NCBI RefSeq assembly: GCF_947492405.1
Contig: NZ_CANLMP010000001.1
Coordinates: 1,116,001 to 1,180,000, forward strand
Direction: 5' to 3'
Length of the DNA stretch: 64,000 nucleotides
Origin: an uncultured Aquimarina sp.
GTDB taxonomy: Bacteria; Bacteroidota; Bacteroidia; Flavobacteriales; Flavobacteriaceae
Position 1 is the first letter of the stretch. Each line of letters begins with the position of its first letter. The translations under genes were made by a program, and so were the position numbers. Below the pieces are notes generated by a model, which ran no database searches, was not told where the DNA came from, and was given only the letters and a program-made list of their open reading frames with translations. Shown here one piece after another: positions 1 to 8,758 of this stretch.

Positions 1-417
1 TCGATGCTGGATTATAAGGTGCATATTAGTAAAAGTAGTATGTTTAATACGCCACCTGTATTCGCAGTATACACATCCATGCTTACACTTAGATGGTTGA
101 AAAAACTAGGTGGAATTGCTGCTATTGAAGAGCAAAATGAGAAAAAGGCAAACCTTATTTATTCTGAAATAGAGTTAAACCCTCTTTTCAAAGGGTTTGC
201 TGCAAAAGAAGATAGATCTATGATGAATGCTACTTTCTCTTTGGTAGATGGTCATCTTAAGGAAACTTTTGACGCTATGTGGACAGAAGCTGGTATCAGC
301 GGTGTAAATGGACATAGAAGTGTAGGTGGATATAGAGCTAGTATGTATAATGCTATGACTATGGAAAGTGTTGCTGCATTAGTTGATGTAATGAGTGACT
401 TAGAAAGAAAAGCTTAA
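1..417 (+). CDS. serC: Phosphoserine aminotransferase, C-terminal part
   Basis: This is the C-terminal 138 codons of SerC, the PLP-dependent transaminase that converts 3-phosphohydroxypyruvate and glutamate to phosphoserine. The frame is open at the left edge, so the start and the PLP-binding lysine lie outside the window. The visible part carries the family pattern FNTPPVFAVY, the segment LRWLKKLGG and the C-terminal block GHRSVGGYRASMYNA, which shape the small domain and the substrate phosphate site. serA follows 74 bp downstream on the same strand, so the two steps from 3-phosphoglycerate to phosphoserine are probably co-transcribed. Family recognition rests on these motifs and is secure. 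Confidence 0.96.
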   Translation, partial: SMLDYKVHISKSSMFNTPPVFAVYTSMLTLRWLKKLGGIAAIEEQNEKKANLIYSEIELNPLFKGFAAKEDRSMMNATFSLVDGHLKETFDAMWTEAGISGVNGHRSVGGYRASMYNAMTMESVAALVDVMSDLERKA

Positions 418-491
418 TTAACCAACCTATTAAATTAGAAACTAAAAATTCTGAAATAAGAATTCAAAATTTAAAAAATCAAACCTTTAAA

Positions 492-1442
492 ATGAAAGTA
501 TTAGCAAACGACGGAGTATCTCAAAGCGGTATTGATGCCCTGGAAAAAGCTGGATTCGAAGTACAAACTACAACAGTTGCGCAGGATCAGTTAGTAAATT
601 ATATTAATGAAAATGAAATCAATGTATTATTAGTTCGTAGTGCTACAAAAGTAAGAACTGATATTATTGATAATTGTAGTTCTTTAAAAATTATAGGACG
701 CGGTGGTGTTGGTATGGACAATATTGATGTTGCTTATGCTCGCGAAAAGGGGTTACACGTTATCAATACTCCCGCTGCATCATCCGGATCAGTAGCAGAA
801 CTTGTTTTTGCCCATTTATACGGAAGTGTTCGTTTCCTTCATGATGCAAACAGAAACATGCCATTAGAAGGTGATAGCAAATTTAAGAACCTTAAAAAAG
901 CATACGCCGGTGGAACTGAATTAAGAGGCAAAACACTTGGTGTAATAGGTATTGGTCGTATTGGTCAAGCAACTGCTAAAATTGCAATTGGAGTTGGTAT
1001 GAATGTAGTTGCATTTGATCCATTTATTGAAGAAGTGGAAATTCCTTTAGAATTTTTTGATGGACAATCATTAAATTTTAAAATAAAGACTGTTTCTAAA
1101 GAAGAAGTTCTTAAACAAGCAGACTTCTTTACCTTACATGTTCCTGCTCAAAAAGATTATGTTATTGGTAAAGCCGAGATTGGACAAATGAAAGATGGTG
1201 CTGGATTAATTAATGCCGCTCGTGGAGGGGTTATTGATGAAGTAGCCTTAGTAGAAGCGTTAGAAAGTGGTAAATTAAGTTTTGCTGGTCTAGATGTATT
1301 CGAAAATGAACCAAGCCCAGCTATTAAGGTATTAATGAACAATAAAATATCATTAACACCACATATCGGAGCTGCTACTGGTGAAGCACAAGATAGAATT
1401 GGTCAAGAACTTGCCGATCAAATAATATCTATTTTAAAATAG
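492..1442 (+). CDS. serA: D-3-phosphoglycerate dehydrogenase (short form, no ACT domain)
   Basis: SerA oxidises 3-phosphoglycerate to 3-phosphohydroxypyruvate with NAD, the first step of serine synthesis, in the cytosol. The 316-residue protein has the D-2-hydroxyacid dehydrogenase layout: a Rossmann motif GIGRIG at about residues 153-158, catalytic R244 in NAARGG, E273 in DVFENEP and H291 in PHIGAAT. It ends right after the catalytic and NAD domains. The C-terminal ACT domain that gives serine feedback control in E. coli SerA is therefore missing, and feedback inhibition of that kind is not expected. It lies directly after serC and ends in a strong hairpin terminator. Confidence 0.95.
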   Translation: MKVLANDGVSQSGIDALEKAGFEVQTTTVAQDQLVNYINENEINVLLVRSATKVRTDIIDNCSSLKIIGRGGVGMDNIDVAYAREKGLHVINTPAASSGSVAELVFAHLYGSVRFLHDANRNMPLEGDSKFKNLKKAYAGGTELRGKTLGVIGIGRIGQATAKIAIGVGMNVVAFDPFIEEVEIPLEFFDGQSLNFKIKTVSKEEVLKQADFFTLHVPAQKDYVIGKAEIGQMKDGAGLINAARGGVIDEVALVEALESGKLSFAGLDVFENEPSPAIKVLMNNKISLTPHIGAATGEAQDRIGQELADQIISILK

Positions 1443-1461
1443 AAATAAATACGTATAGAAT

Positions 1462-1494
1462 AAAAAATGCCTCATAATATATGAGGCATTTTTT
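1462..1494. terminator. Bidirectional rho-independent terminator
   Basis: A 14-bp perfect stem (TGCCTCAT core, arms at 1462-1475 and 1481-1494) with A-rich and T-rich flanks sits between the convergent serA and the fibre gene. It can stop transcription from both sides. Confidence 0.85.
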
Positions 1495-1535
1495 ATTATT
1501 ACATTACAAAAAACTAACTAAAAACATCTATAAAA

Positions 1536-4500
1536 TTAGTTCTTAGCAGTATCTATACTCAATTCTGAAATGATCATGTTTACTTTAGAAGTAAGTAATG
1601 ATAATTCTTCTGTTAAGGTTTCATTTCTTTTTGCACTAACTTCTAATTTTGACTTTAACTCTTTAATAGCTTCAAGTAGCACAGGAACTAAACCATTATA
1701 ATTAACACTCAAAATACCTTCTTGGTCTTTCGTTACTAATTCTGGATATTGTACTTGTACCTCTTGAGCAATTACTCCTAGTTGTAAATTTTTTCCTCGT
1801 TTTTGAGTATCTTTCCAAGTATAGTTCACACCATTTATTTGCTCAACTTTATCTAAAGTGTTTTTTAGTGGTGTAATATTTGTTTTGAGTCTACGGTCAG
1901 AGTTTTGAGTTAATGTTCCTGCAAGAGTTGCATTACCGCTTCTTTCCACATAAAACGCATTACTCCTATTAGTTTCTGACACTCCATTTCCTACAACCAA
2001 TAAACGAGATTCTAAATTTGATAAACCAGGACTTACACCAGTCAATTCGTTATATTGTCCTACCACAGTTTGTGAAATCTCCTCAGCAACGGTATGATTT
2101 CCAAGTGATATAGAATATACCCCTTTAGCCGTCGTATTACTACCCATTGCTACAGAAGAAAACCCTTCTGCTACTGTCGTTCTACCCAATGCGAAAGAAG
2201 CAAAACCAGAAGCTATAGTTCCTGTACCCATAGTGGTAGAAACATAACCCTCTGCTCTTGTCTCAATTCCTGTAGCTGTAGAATAAGATCCGGAAGCAAT
2301 AGTTTTATTTCCCATTGCTATTGATACTCCACCACTAGCTAATGTTTCTAACCCCATAGCGGTCGAACTTCCACTAGTAGCTTTTGTATTCTTACCTATA
2401 GCTGTAGAAAAATCACCACTTGCCTCTGTTCCAGATCCAAGAGCAACAGTTGCATTATTTATAGAACGTGTATTCTCTCCTAATGCAATTGCATATATTC
2501 CTGATGCAGTTGTTCCACTTCCTGAAGTGAAAGAATAGTTTCCAGTCGCCTTGGTTAAATCACCTGTAGCAACGGAGGCAATTCCTTCTGCAACTGTTTG
2601 AACTCCTAGTACTGTAGATGCAATTCCTCTAGCGATTGAATTCTGCCCCATTGCAGTAGCATTTAAACCTTCAGCTTTTGTATCTAGACCCAACGCCGTA
2701 GAATTTTTACCAGAAGCTGTTGTCCTCGTACCAAAGGCTGTCGCCGCGGATTCTGATGCAACGGATTGACTACCTGCTGCAAAAGACCTATTTCCTGATG
2801 CTTTAGTAAATCCACCCATGGCCACAGAACTAATTCCGCTAGCTAATGTACTTGTTCCAGAAGCAAATGCTCTCGCCGAAGTAGCATTAGAATTCAAACC
2901 AACCGCAAACGAGAGTCCTGGAACATTTTCTTTTCTCCATAAATTATCGGTTACTTCTCCTGCTCTAAACGCTCCTCTATCAAAAAGTAATGTTTTATAC
3001 TGTGCTGTATTATCTATTATATATAACTCCTTTTTACCAATCACAAAAGCTTGAGCTCCCGTATTATCAAAAATCGTTTGTATTGTACCTCCTCCTTCTG
3101 AAGGGATATTTTGATATTCACTTGTAAACACGCTTTCCGCGATAGTATTCCCCCAGCTAGTTGTACCATCTGTATTAGCTATTAGCACCTGATTTGCTTG
3201 TCCTTTTGTTGCTGGTAAAGTATACCCTGTTTCGTTATTGTTAGGGTTAATAGTTACTAATCCATTTATTTCTGTGTTACCATTCCTCCTAACAAGTAAC
3301 GCATCTTTTCTATTCTCTTCATTAGATCCATTTCCAATTACGAAAAGTGGTGATTCTGGTGTCGTACTACTATTAGAACCTCCAACTCTTGTATTATATG
3401 AACCTATAGAAAATTGATTTGTTTTCTCAGCTACTGTACCTACACCAAATGTAGCTGAAGTAAACGACAAAGATTCTGAGGCAGATCCCGAAGAAAAAGA
3501 TGCATATCCTGAAGCTTTATTATTATGACCAATTGCCGTAGAAATTATTCCGCTAGCTTCTGTTAGCCATCCAAATGATGTAGAAGAAATACCAGATGCT
3601 TTTGTATTTTGACCTGCAGCTAATGCATTTTTTCCACTTGCCACTGTTTCCATACCTATTGCTGTTGAAGCTTCTTCTGAAGCAATAGTATTCGATCCCA
3701 TTGAAGTAGCATTCTTCCCTGAAGCTATTGTACTATTTCCTAATGCTGTTGAAACGGAACCTTCTGCTTTGGTACTAAACCCAATTGCAGTTGCACTTAT
3801 TCCAGAAGCCTCTGCATTACTCCCTATTGCAATCGCATCCGCTTCGGAAGCAATTGACCCTCCTCCTAATGCAAAAGATCTAGTTCCAATCGCTGTGCTA
3901 AAACTTCCCATAGCCGTAGAAGCCTGTCCTCGAGCACTAGTACTTTCTCCGGAGGCAAATGATCTATTACCACTTGCTTCACTACTTCTACCAGTTGCAA
4001 AAGAATTATCTCCACTTGCTACACTTGAAATTCCTGTTACAAATGAATTTACACCACTAGCGATAGTTTCATTCCCCATTGCTACAGCATTATCCTTAGT
4101 AGCATTTGTTTTTGTTCCCAATACTACTGCACCTTTACCACTTGCTATTGTCTCATCACCAGTAGCAAAAGAATTTGCTCCGCTAGCGATAGTTTTGATT
4201 CCCATAGCTACTGCGCCGTGATTATTAGCTTGAGTTTCACTTCCTAATGCTACCGATTGTATACCAGATGCTTTCGTTTTAAAACCAGCAGCAAACGAAA
4301 AATTACCTTCTGCTTTGGTAATAAACCCTGATGCTGTAGAAGCATTCCCCGATGCTTTACTAGAAAAACCAGATGCAGTTGCATATGTACTTGAAGCTGG
4401 TGTATTATAACCTGTTGCCACAGAATTATTCCCTATATTCTCTAAATCCCATTGATCAGTTGTTGCTGTTCCAGCTCTAAATGCTGCTTTACTTTTTACA

Positions 4501-5129
4501 AATAACATCCTTGCATTATCATCTACGCCGTTTTTATTATTTATAGAAGTGCTACCAAAAACAAAACTATCAGCACTCACATCCCCTGGTGCATTAGAAG
4601 TAATACCATCAACGGTAGTAAATACAGAATCTTCTCCTATTTTTGAATAATTAATAGTCTCAATTAAAGAAAATTCATTTCCTACTAATTGCAGCCCCTT
4701 GCCTGCAGTATATCGTGTGTCTTTATCGTTAGCAACAGTCTCTGCATGTAAAGCATACGGAACACTAAGTAACTGTGAACTTCCTATAATTGAAAAAGAA
4801 TTTCCTCCTTCCATGTCTATTGATACTTCTAACCAATATTCACCTTCTCCCCAAGAAATATCACTAATCCTACTGATACCTAATGGTTTACCACTTCCTA
4901 CTTTTAGATTGAATAAACCGTAATTTGTTGTAGTTACATTATGAGTTTCTTCATATACCACATTCCCTACAGCACCTTGCTGTATTCTGAATTGCACACT
5001 TATATCTTTATTAGTGATTACATTACCAGATACATCTCGAGCCACTGCCTGATAATTAAAAGATTGTGGTGTCTGTGAAAAGACCGTACCACAATAAATT
5101 AAAATTAAAATCCTTAAAAATTTCCCCAT
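1536..5129 (-). CDS. Surface fibre: YadA-type head repeats with S74 intramolecular chaperone
   Basis: A 1197-residue secreted protein. Residues 1-18 are a signal peptide. Residues 19-130 form an N-terminal module common in Bacteroidota 'tail fiber domain' proteins. Two arrays of 14-residue Hep/Hag-type repeats follow (235-570 and 739-1018; consensus like AxGxxTxASGxxST). Each array is capped by a similar segment (FVIGNGSNEENRKDAL and LVVGNGVSETNRSNAF). At the C-terminus is an endosialidase-type (peptidase S74) chaperone domain with the SDRRLK motif, putative self-cleavage dyad S1077/K1082, and then a coiled coil. Known S74 domains trimerise fibres and then cut themselves off. No YadA membrane anchor and no T9SS tail are visible, so the export route is unclear. 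The gene lies 16 bp after a small T9SS gene and is probably in its operon. Confidence 0.85.
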   Translation of the reverse strand: MGKFLRILILIYCGTVFSQTPQSFNYQAVARDVSGNVITNKDISVQFRIQQGAVGNVVYEETHNVTTTNYGLFNLKVGSGKPLGISRISDISWGEGEYWLEVSIDMEGGNSFSIIGSSQLLSVPYALHAETVANDKDTRYTAGKGLQLVGNEFSLIETINYSKIGEDSVFTTVDGITSNAPGDVSADSFVFGSTSINNKNGVDDNARMLFVKSKAAFRAGTATTDQWDLENIGNNSVATGYNTPASSTYATASGFSSKASGNASTASGFITKAEGNFSFAAGFKTKASGIQSVALGSETQANNHGAVAMGIKTIASGANSFATGDETIASGKGAVVLGTKTNATKDNAVAMGNETIASGVNSFVTGISSVASGDNSFATGRSSEASGNRSFASGESTSARGQASTAMGSFSTAIGTRSFALGGGSIASEADAIAIGSNAEASGISATAIGFSTKAEGSVSTALGNSTIASGKNATSMGSNTIASEEASTAIGMETVASGKNALAAGQNTKASGISSTSFGWLTEASGIISTAIGHNNKASGYASFSSGSASESLSFTSATFGVGTVAEKTNQFSIGSYNTRVGGSNSSTTPESPLFVIGNGSNEENRKDALLVRRNGNTEINGLVTINPNNNETGYTLPATKGQANQVLIANTDGTTSWGNTIAESVFTSEYQNIPSEGGGTIQTIFDNTGAQAFVIGKKELYIIDNTAQYKTLLFDRGAFRAGEVTDNLWRKENVPGLSFAVGLNSNATSARAFASGTSTLASGISSVAMGGFTKASGNRSFAAGSQSVASESAATAFGTRTTASGKNSTALGLDTKAEGLNATAMGQNSIARGIASTVLGVQTVAEGIASVATGDLTKATGNYSFTSGSGTTASGIYAIALGENTRSINNATVALGSGTEASGDFSTAIGKNTKATSGSSTAMGLETLASGGVSIAMGNKTIASGSYSTATGIETRAEGYVSTTMGTGTIASGFASFALGRTTVAEGFSSVAMGSNTTAKGVYSISLGNHTVAEEISQTVVGQYNELTGVSPGLSNLESRLLVVGNGVSETNRSNAFYVERSGNATLAGTLTQNSDRRLKTNITPLKNTLDKVEQINGVNYTWKDTQKRGKNLQLGVIAQEVQVQYPELVTKDQEGILSVNYNGLVPVLLEAIKELKSKLEVSAKRNETLTEELSLLTSKVNMIISELSIDTAKN
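2076..2915 (-). repeat. Second array of 20 coding repeats, 42-bp period
   Basis: Twenty consecutive 14-residue units (residues 739-1018), again without a register break. The array follows a linker that contains the same AFRAG and LW/W-DLEN-like lead-in seen before the first array, so the lead-in/array/cap module seems duplicated. Confidence 0.82.
3420..4427 (-). repeat. First array of 24 coding repeats, 42-bp period
   Basis: Twenty-four consecutive 14-residue units (residues 235-570) keep exact register with no insertion or deletion. The G at position 6 and the ASG/AEG near positions 11-13 are the most conserved. Units differ considerably in DNA sequence, so the array is old rather than freshly expanded. 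Confidence 0.85.
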
Positions 5130-5145
5130 AACAAAGTTTGAATGA

Positions 5146-5610
5146 TTAATCTGTTTTTAAAATTCTATATACATTGGTATTATTATCCCTATCAGTAACA
5201 TACAACAGGTAGATTGCAGGTTCTAAATTTCCTATTTCAATAGACTGGGTAGTTTGAATTGGAACTTGTCCTTTAATAGAAGTTTTTTGTTGTAACTTAT
5301 TATACAAAGCGTAAGATATTGCTGAAGAATTTGTTTTTATATTAAAAGAATTCACAACGGGATTAGGCCATACTTTTATATCAACTAGTACTTCATCTTT
5401 TTGTATAAATCGTTCAATTTTAAAACCCTGATGGAAACCTTGATTCAAAGTAATGTCGGAGTTACTCATTTCTGTTACTGCTAATTCACCTATAGTGTAG
5501 TATACTTGTACATTTTCATCAAAAACAGAAAAACCAGAAGAAGACATAATTTCCTGTCCAAACATACTTTTAGCCAATAACATTACTGTTATAAAAACAA
5601 TCCTTCCCAT
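5146..5610 (-). CDS. Small secreted protein with T9SS type A sorting domain
   Basis: A 154-residue protein starting MGRIVFITVMLLAKSMFGQ, a signal peptide. It is followed by a short domain (SSSGFSVFDENVQVYYTIGEL, GFHQGF) common in small Bacteroidota T9SS proteins. From about residue 75 it has a Por-type C-terminal sorting domain, with the characteristic VWPNPVVNSFNI opening and a final YRILKTD. It should be exported by Sec and then passed through the outer membrane by T9SS. I chose the start at 5610, not the upstream in-frame ATG at 5745, because a perfect -7 element (5643-5650) lies between them and the signal peptide begins at 5610. It immediately precedes the fibre gene, which suggests joint expression. 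Confidence 0.8.
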   Translation of the reverse strand: MGRIVFITVMLLAKSMFGQEIMSSSGFSVFDENVQVYYTIGELAVTEMSNSDITLNQGFHQGFKIERFIQKDEVLVDIKVWPNPVVNSFNIKTNSSAISYALYNKLQQKTSIKGQVPIQTTQSIEIGNLEPAIYLLYVTDRDNNTNVYRILKTD

Positions 5611-5642
5611 TTTGTTATTTTTTAAAGATTTTTTCCCTTCGA

Positions 5643-5650
5643 CAAAACTA
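5643..5650 (-). promoter_or_regulatory. Promoter -7 element TAGTTTTG
   Basis: Perfect match to the Bacteroidota -7 consensus TAnnTTTG on the minus strand, about 32 bp before the ATG of the small T9SS gene. No clear TTG -33 element is seen. It likely drives the T9SS protein/fibre operon. Confidence 0.6.
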
Positions 5651-5939
5651 AAGGCTTTTATTTTTTTTCTAGCCTCTAAACCCAGAATATTAAGTAATAA
5701 AAATCTTAAACAGGGTATAAAAAAGTCCAAGCAATTCAGTTTCAATGCCTATAAAAACAAATATTAAGAAAGTTTCAAGTTATGATTAACATCTTAGGGA
5801 CACTAGTAAACAAAGTCGATTACATTTTACCGACAAAAAGTAACATTCATCGGTTTTACATAAAAAATAAAGGCTTCTTTTCTACAATTTTTGTTAATAA
5901 AAATGTAAATTTAGAACACATAATAAAAAACATTAAATC

Positions 5940-6581
5940 ATGTCTGGAATTTTAGATCTTTTAAATAGCCCAATGGGCCAACAAATTGTTAGCGGTGTTA
6001 GTAGTCAAACAGGACAATCTGCTGATAAAACAGGAAGCTTATTAAGTATGGCAATGCCTGTGTTAATGGGTGCTATGCAGAAAAATGCGTCAACCCCTGA
6101 AGGTGCATCAGGATTATTAAGTGCGCTATCAGGAAAACATTCTGGTGGTGGAATCTTAGACAATCTAGGAGGGTTATTTGAAGGTGGTGTTGAAGATAAT
6201 GTCACTAATGATGGAGCAGGAATTCTAGGACATATTTTAGGTGGAAAACAACCTGCTGTAGAAAATGCATTGAGTCAAAAATCCGGAATGGATGCTGGTT
6301 CTGTTGCTCAGATTCTTAAAGTAGCTGCTCCAATCCTTATGGGTGTTTTAGGAAAACAAGCTTCGCAAAACAATGTATCTGATGCTAATGGTTTATCAAA
6401 TATGCTCGGAGGAATGCTCGGAGGAGGACAAGGGTCTAAACAGCAATCACTAATAGAATCTTTTCTGGATGCAGACGGTGATGGCAGTATCCTTGATGAT
6501 GTAGCTGGTATGGTACTTGGTGGCGGTAGTCAGAAAAAAAGCGGCCTTGGAGGATTATTAGGCGGTCTTTTTGGAAAATAG
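5940..6581 (+). CDS. DUF937 domain protein
   Basis: A 213-residue, glycine-rich soluble protein with no signal peptide. The N-terminal half matches the DUF937 pattern: MSGILDLLNSPMGQQIVSG, then an amphipathic stretch with SMAMPVLMGAMQKNA. A second related block follows (VAQILKVAAPILMGVLGKQA), so the family module appears twice. Near residues 178-188 a short acidic loop, DADGDGSILDD, resembles an EF-hand calcium loop. The Gly-rich end (SGLGGLLGGLFGK) is typical of the family. Function is unknown. It is monocistronic and ends in a hairpin terminator at about 6612. Confidence 0.8.
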   Translation: MSGILDLLNSPMGQQIVSGVSSQTGQSADKTGSLLSMAMPVLMGAMQKNASTPEGASGLLSALSGKHSGGGILDNLGGLFEGGVEDNVTNDGAGILGHILGGKQPAVENALSQKSGMDAGSVAQILKVAAPILMGVLGKQASQNNVSDANGLSNMLGGMLGGGQGSKQQSLIESFLDADGDGSILDDVAGMVLGGGSQKKSGLGGLLGGLFGK

Positions 6582-6611
6582 ATTTATAACTATTGTTTAA
6601 TAAATACTGAG

Positions 6612-6645
6612 AAGAGTCTTGATGTTTGTATTAAGACTCTTTTTC
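6612..6645 (+). terminator. Rho-independent terminator
   Basis: A 9-bp stem AAGAGTCTT/AAGACTCTT (6612-6620 and 6633-6641) followed by a T-run, just after the DUF937 gene. Confidence 0.75.
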
Positions 6646-6751
6646 TATTTAGGCCTATTCAAATAAATTTTTATAAATTAACACAACAAAAAAAACGTTA
6701 AAGCTTAAAAGTAATTAACGTACTTTTTGTAATTTGATTTTTATTAAGATT

Positions 6752-7171
6752 ATGAAAAATAGTATTTACACATTTATTCTAGTGTTATGCATCTATAGTT
6801 GTGGAACAACTAAAGATAGAAAACTCGATGTTACATCTGCGGATAGCATTTCTGACACTGTAAGAATTGCTAATGATAGTTTAGAGTATGAAATTATTAT
6901 AATAGAACCTGGATTTAATGGATGGCTTGCTACCCAGAGACCAAGAGGCTACTATAATCAAAGTTTTCTGGAAGTAAGAAATCGACAATATGTTACTGAA
7001 TATAATCAAAGGGTTATGCAGCCGCAGCTATTTGATCCGAATTTATATATTCAGAGAATAAACTATGAATTGCAGACCGATTATGGATACGAGGTAAACT
7101 ACCTTTTATACAATTATTTTCTGTTTTTTGAACGACAATATAATCAACGATTTATAGTAAGTAGAGGTTAA
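6752..7171 (+). CDS. Lipoprotein of unknown function, DUF6146-like
   Basis: A 139-residue protein. The N-terminus MKNSIYTFILVLCIYSC is a lipoprotein signal with the acylated cysteine at residue 17. An ATG 18 bp upstream is possible, but the signal peptide argues for 6752. The mature part has a conserved-looking core rich in Tyr, Asn and Arg: EIIIIEPGFNGWLATQRP, then RNRQYVTEYNQRV and the end YEVNYLLYNYFLFFERQYNQ. This pattern resembles the DUF6146 lipoproteins of Flavobacteriia, recalled from memory and not searched. Function is unknown. The next gene starts 40 bp downstream but has its own promoter. Confidence 0.7.
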   Translation: MKNSIYTFILVLCIYSCGTTKDRKLDVTSADSISDTVRIANDSLEYEIIIIEPGFNGWLATQRPRGYYNQSFLEVRNRQYVTEYNQRVMQPQLFDPNLYIQRINYELQTDYGYEVNYLLYNYFLFFERQYNQRFIVSRG

Positions 7172-7176
7172 AGATT

Positions 7177-7206
7177 TTGACACGGAAAGTTTAAGTTGTA
7201 TTTTTG
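7177..7206 (+). promoter_or_regulatory. Complete Bacteroidota promoter TTG-N19-TATTTTTG
   Basis: TTG at 7177-7179 and TATTTTTG at 7199-7206, spaced by 19 bp, match both boxes of the Bacteroidota housekeeping sigma (ABfA type). The next gene's ATG is at 7211, only 4 bp beyond the -7 box. Confidence 0.7.
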
Positions 7207-7210
7207 CGAT

Positions 7211-7735
7211 ATGCAAAAGTTTAAAGATCGCTGGGAAATTCAGGCTAATTGGCAACTACTTTTTCCCCTCCTTGGATTAATAGGATTATTGGTTTCATCG
7301 TTTTTATTAGCTAAGAGATTAATACTTGGTATTTTAAAATTTACGGAGAATCATGATTTTTATTTCCCATTATTATCCGTAATAACAGTATTAATTTTTA
7401 CAGGATTATTGATATTTACCTTAAAGATTTTTAGACCCTTAGAAAAAAAATGGAATGTTACGTATCGATGGGAGCTAATTGCGATTTTTATTGCCTTTGC
7501 CATTACAGGTTCTACAGCAGCCAGAATTTCTGACCCAATTATACAATTAATGGGATTTCATAGAGAATCTACAACCGGATGGATATACTGGCCATTGAGA
7601 ATATTTCTGATATTTCCAGTATATCAGATAATATTATTAATTGTAGGATGGATTTTTGGACAATTTAAATTCTTCTGGTGGTTTGAGAAAAAAATGCTTC
7701 GCAGAATGGGTTTTGCTCGATTTATTAAAGATTAA
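7211..7735 (+). CDS. Four-helix integral membrane protein, DUF6787-like
   Basis: A 174-residue protein with about four membrane helices: near residues 12-40, 48-68, 85-102 and 120-150. It begins MQKFKDRWEIQANWQLLFP and ends in a conserved-looking segment: VYQIILLIVGWIFGQFKFF, then FEKKMLRRMG. The aromatic/basic C-terminus after the last helix fits the DUF6787 family of Bacteroidota membrane proteins, a recollection I cannot verify here. The start is set at 7211 because the alternative in-frame start at 7196 lies inside the promoter. Function unknown. Confidence 0.7.
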   Translation: MQKFKDRWEIQANWQLLFPLLGLIGLLVSSFLLAKRLILGILKFTENHDFYFPLLSVITVLIFTGLLIFTLKIFRPLEKKWNVTYRWELIAIFIAFAITGSTAARISDPIIQLMGFHRESTTGWIYWPLRIFLIFPVYQIILLIVGWIFGQFKFFWWFEKKMLRRMGFARFIKD

Positions 7736-7741
7736 AGAATA

Positions 7742-7774
7742 TAAAAAAAATAGTTTCCATTAAATTGAAACTAT
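7742..7774 (-). terminator. Rho-independent terminator for the minus-strand gene
   Basis: An 8-bp stem ATAGTTTC/GAAACTAT (7750-7757 and 7767-7774). Read on the minus strand it is followed by a run of T, just after the stop of the gene at 7790-8104. Confidence 0.65.
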
Positions 7775-7789
7775 AGAAATATCATTATT

Positions 7790-8104
7790 TTAAGAAATAA
7801 CTTCTACTTCGATTATTTTAGCATCTTTATCCATAATCTCTTCTTTATTGAGCACGAAAGTATATAACCACATTATAGTAAAAGTAGGAATTATATCTGT
7901 TCCCGGAATTATTTCCTCTATAAAAGTTATTACCGAAGCTATCTTACCTTTCTTTCCAGGATACATATCCATCATTTTTTTTGCAGCATAAGGAGCCCAT
8001 ATAAGATCTAAAAATGGTCCAACAAAAGGAATAGCCAATGAAGCCATACCTATTAAATCATAAATAACCCCTTTTTTTAATAATTTATACTTGTTCTTTT
8101 TCAT
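7790..8104 (-). CDS. Small conserved membrane protein
   Basis: A 104-residue protein of unknown function. It has a basic N-terminus (KKNKYKLLKKG), a hydrophobic segment near residues 14-38 (IGMASLAIPFVGPFLDLIWAP), a short charged stretch, and a second hydrophobic region near 55-87 containing FIEEIIPGTDIIPTFTIMW. The repeated Pro/Asp turn motifs GPFLDLIW and PGTDIIPTF give it a hairpin-like look. It is a single gene with its own terminator, 47 bp downstream of folE on the same strand. No enzymatic motif is visible. Confidence 0.65.
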   Translation of the reverse strand: MKKNKYKLLKKGVIYDLIGMASLAIPFVGPFLDLIWAPYAAKKMMDMYPGKKGKIASVITFIEEIIPGTDIIPTFTIMWLYTFVLNKEEIMDKDAKIIEVEVIS

Positions 8105-8151
8105 AAGTTTCTATTTACTAAATATATAACAAAAAAAATGCCAAAAAATTG

Positions 8152-8748
8152 TTATGACAAGTCTGCAGTAATTAACCTTAAAAACTCCGTACGGGTTTCA
8201 ATTTTTTCGAACTGTCCTCTAAATCCGGAAGTTGTAGTTACAGAATTTTGTTTTTGAACACCACGCATCATCATGCACATATGTGCAGCTTCAATTACCA
8301 CAGCAACACCTTTAGGTTTTAAAGTATTATTAATACACTCTAAAATATCGTGAGTTAAGCGTTCTTGCACCTGAAGACGTCTTGCAAAAACATCCACTAT
8401 CCTAGGCAACTTGCTTAATCCAACTATTTGACCATTAGGAATATACGCAATATGAGCCTTTCCAAAAAACGGTAACATATGATGTTCACACAAAGAATAT
8501 AATTCTATATCTTTAACAATAACCATATCGTCATAATCTTCCTTAAACATAGCGCTTTTCAGAATTTCTTCAGGATCTTGATGATACCCTTGAGTCAAGA
8601 ACTGCATTGCTTTTGCAGCTCGTTCTGGAGTCTTCACGATTCCTTCCCTACTTACATCTTCTCCCAGATCTGTAATTATAGATTTAAATTTATCCTTTAC
8701 ATCATCCGTAACTTTTATGTTGTATTCTTCGAAATTATTATATGGCAT
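8152..8748 (-). CDS. folE: GTP cyclohydrolase I
   Basis: FolE converts GTP to 7,8-dihydroneopterin triphosphate, the first step of folate and tetrahydrobiopterin synthesis and, in many bacteria, of queuosine synthesis. At 198 residues it has normal bacterial length. The zinc site is visible: C87 and H90 in [15 protein letters not shown], and C158 in [11 protein letters not shown]. Also present are the GTP-binding segment [11 protein letters not shown] and the C-terminal [10 protein letters not shown] motif. It starts 10 bp after the msrA stop and is very probably translated from the same mRNA. Confidence 0.95.
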   Translation of the reverse strand: MPYNNFEEYNIKVTDDVKDKFKSIITDLGEDVSREGIVKTPERAAKAMQFLTQGYHQDPEEILKSAMFKEDYDDMVIVKDIELYSLCEHHMLPFFGKAHIAYIPNGQIVGLSKLPRIVDVFARRLQVQERLTHDILECINNTLKPKGVAVVIEAAHMCMMMRGVQKQNSVTTTSGFRGQFEKIETRTEFLRLITADLS

Positions 8749-8758
8749 TATATCTATG

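Noticed and set aside
3769..4221. Long open frame on the plus strand inside the fibre gene
   Set aside because: It is a mirror of the repeat-coding minus strand. The Ala/Pro/Leu-rich repetitive translation follows the 42-bp period and has no start context.
2076..4427. Periodic 42-bp repeats that could be taken for a CRISPR array
   Set aside because: The units are coding in one frame, diverged in sequence, lack constant direct repeats and spacers, and no cas genes are present.
5611..5745. N-terminal extension of the small T9SS gene to an ATG at 5745
   Set aside because: A perfect -7 promoter element lies inside it, and the signal peptide starts at 5610.
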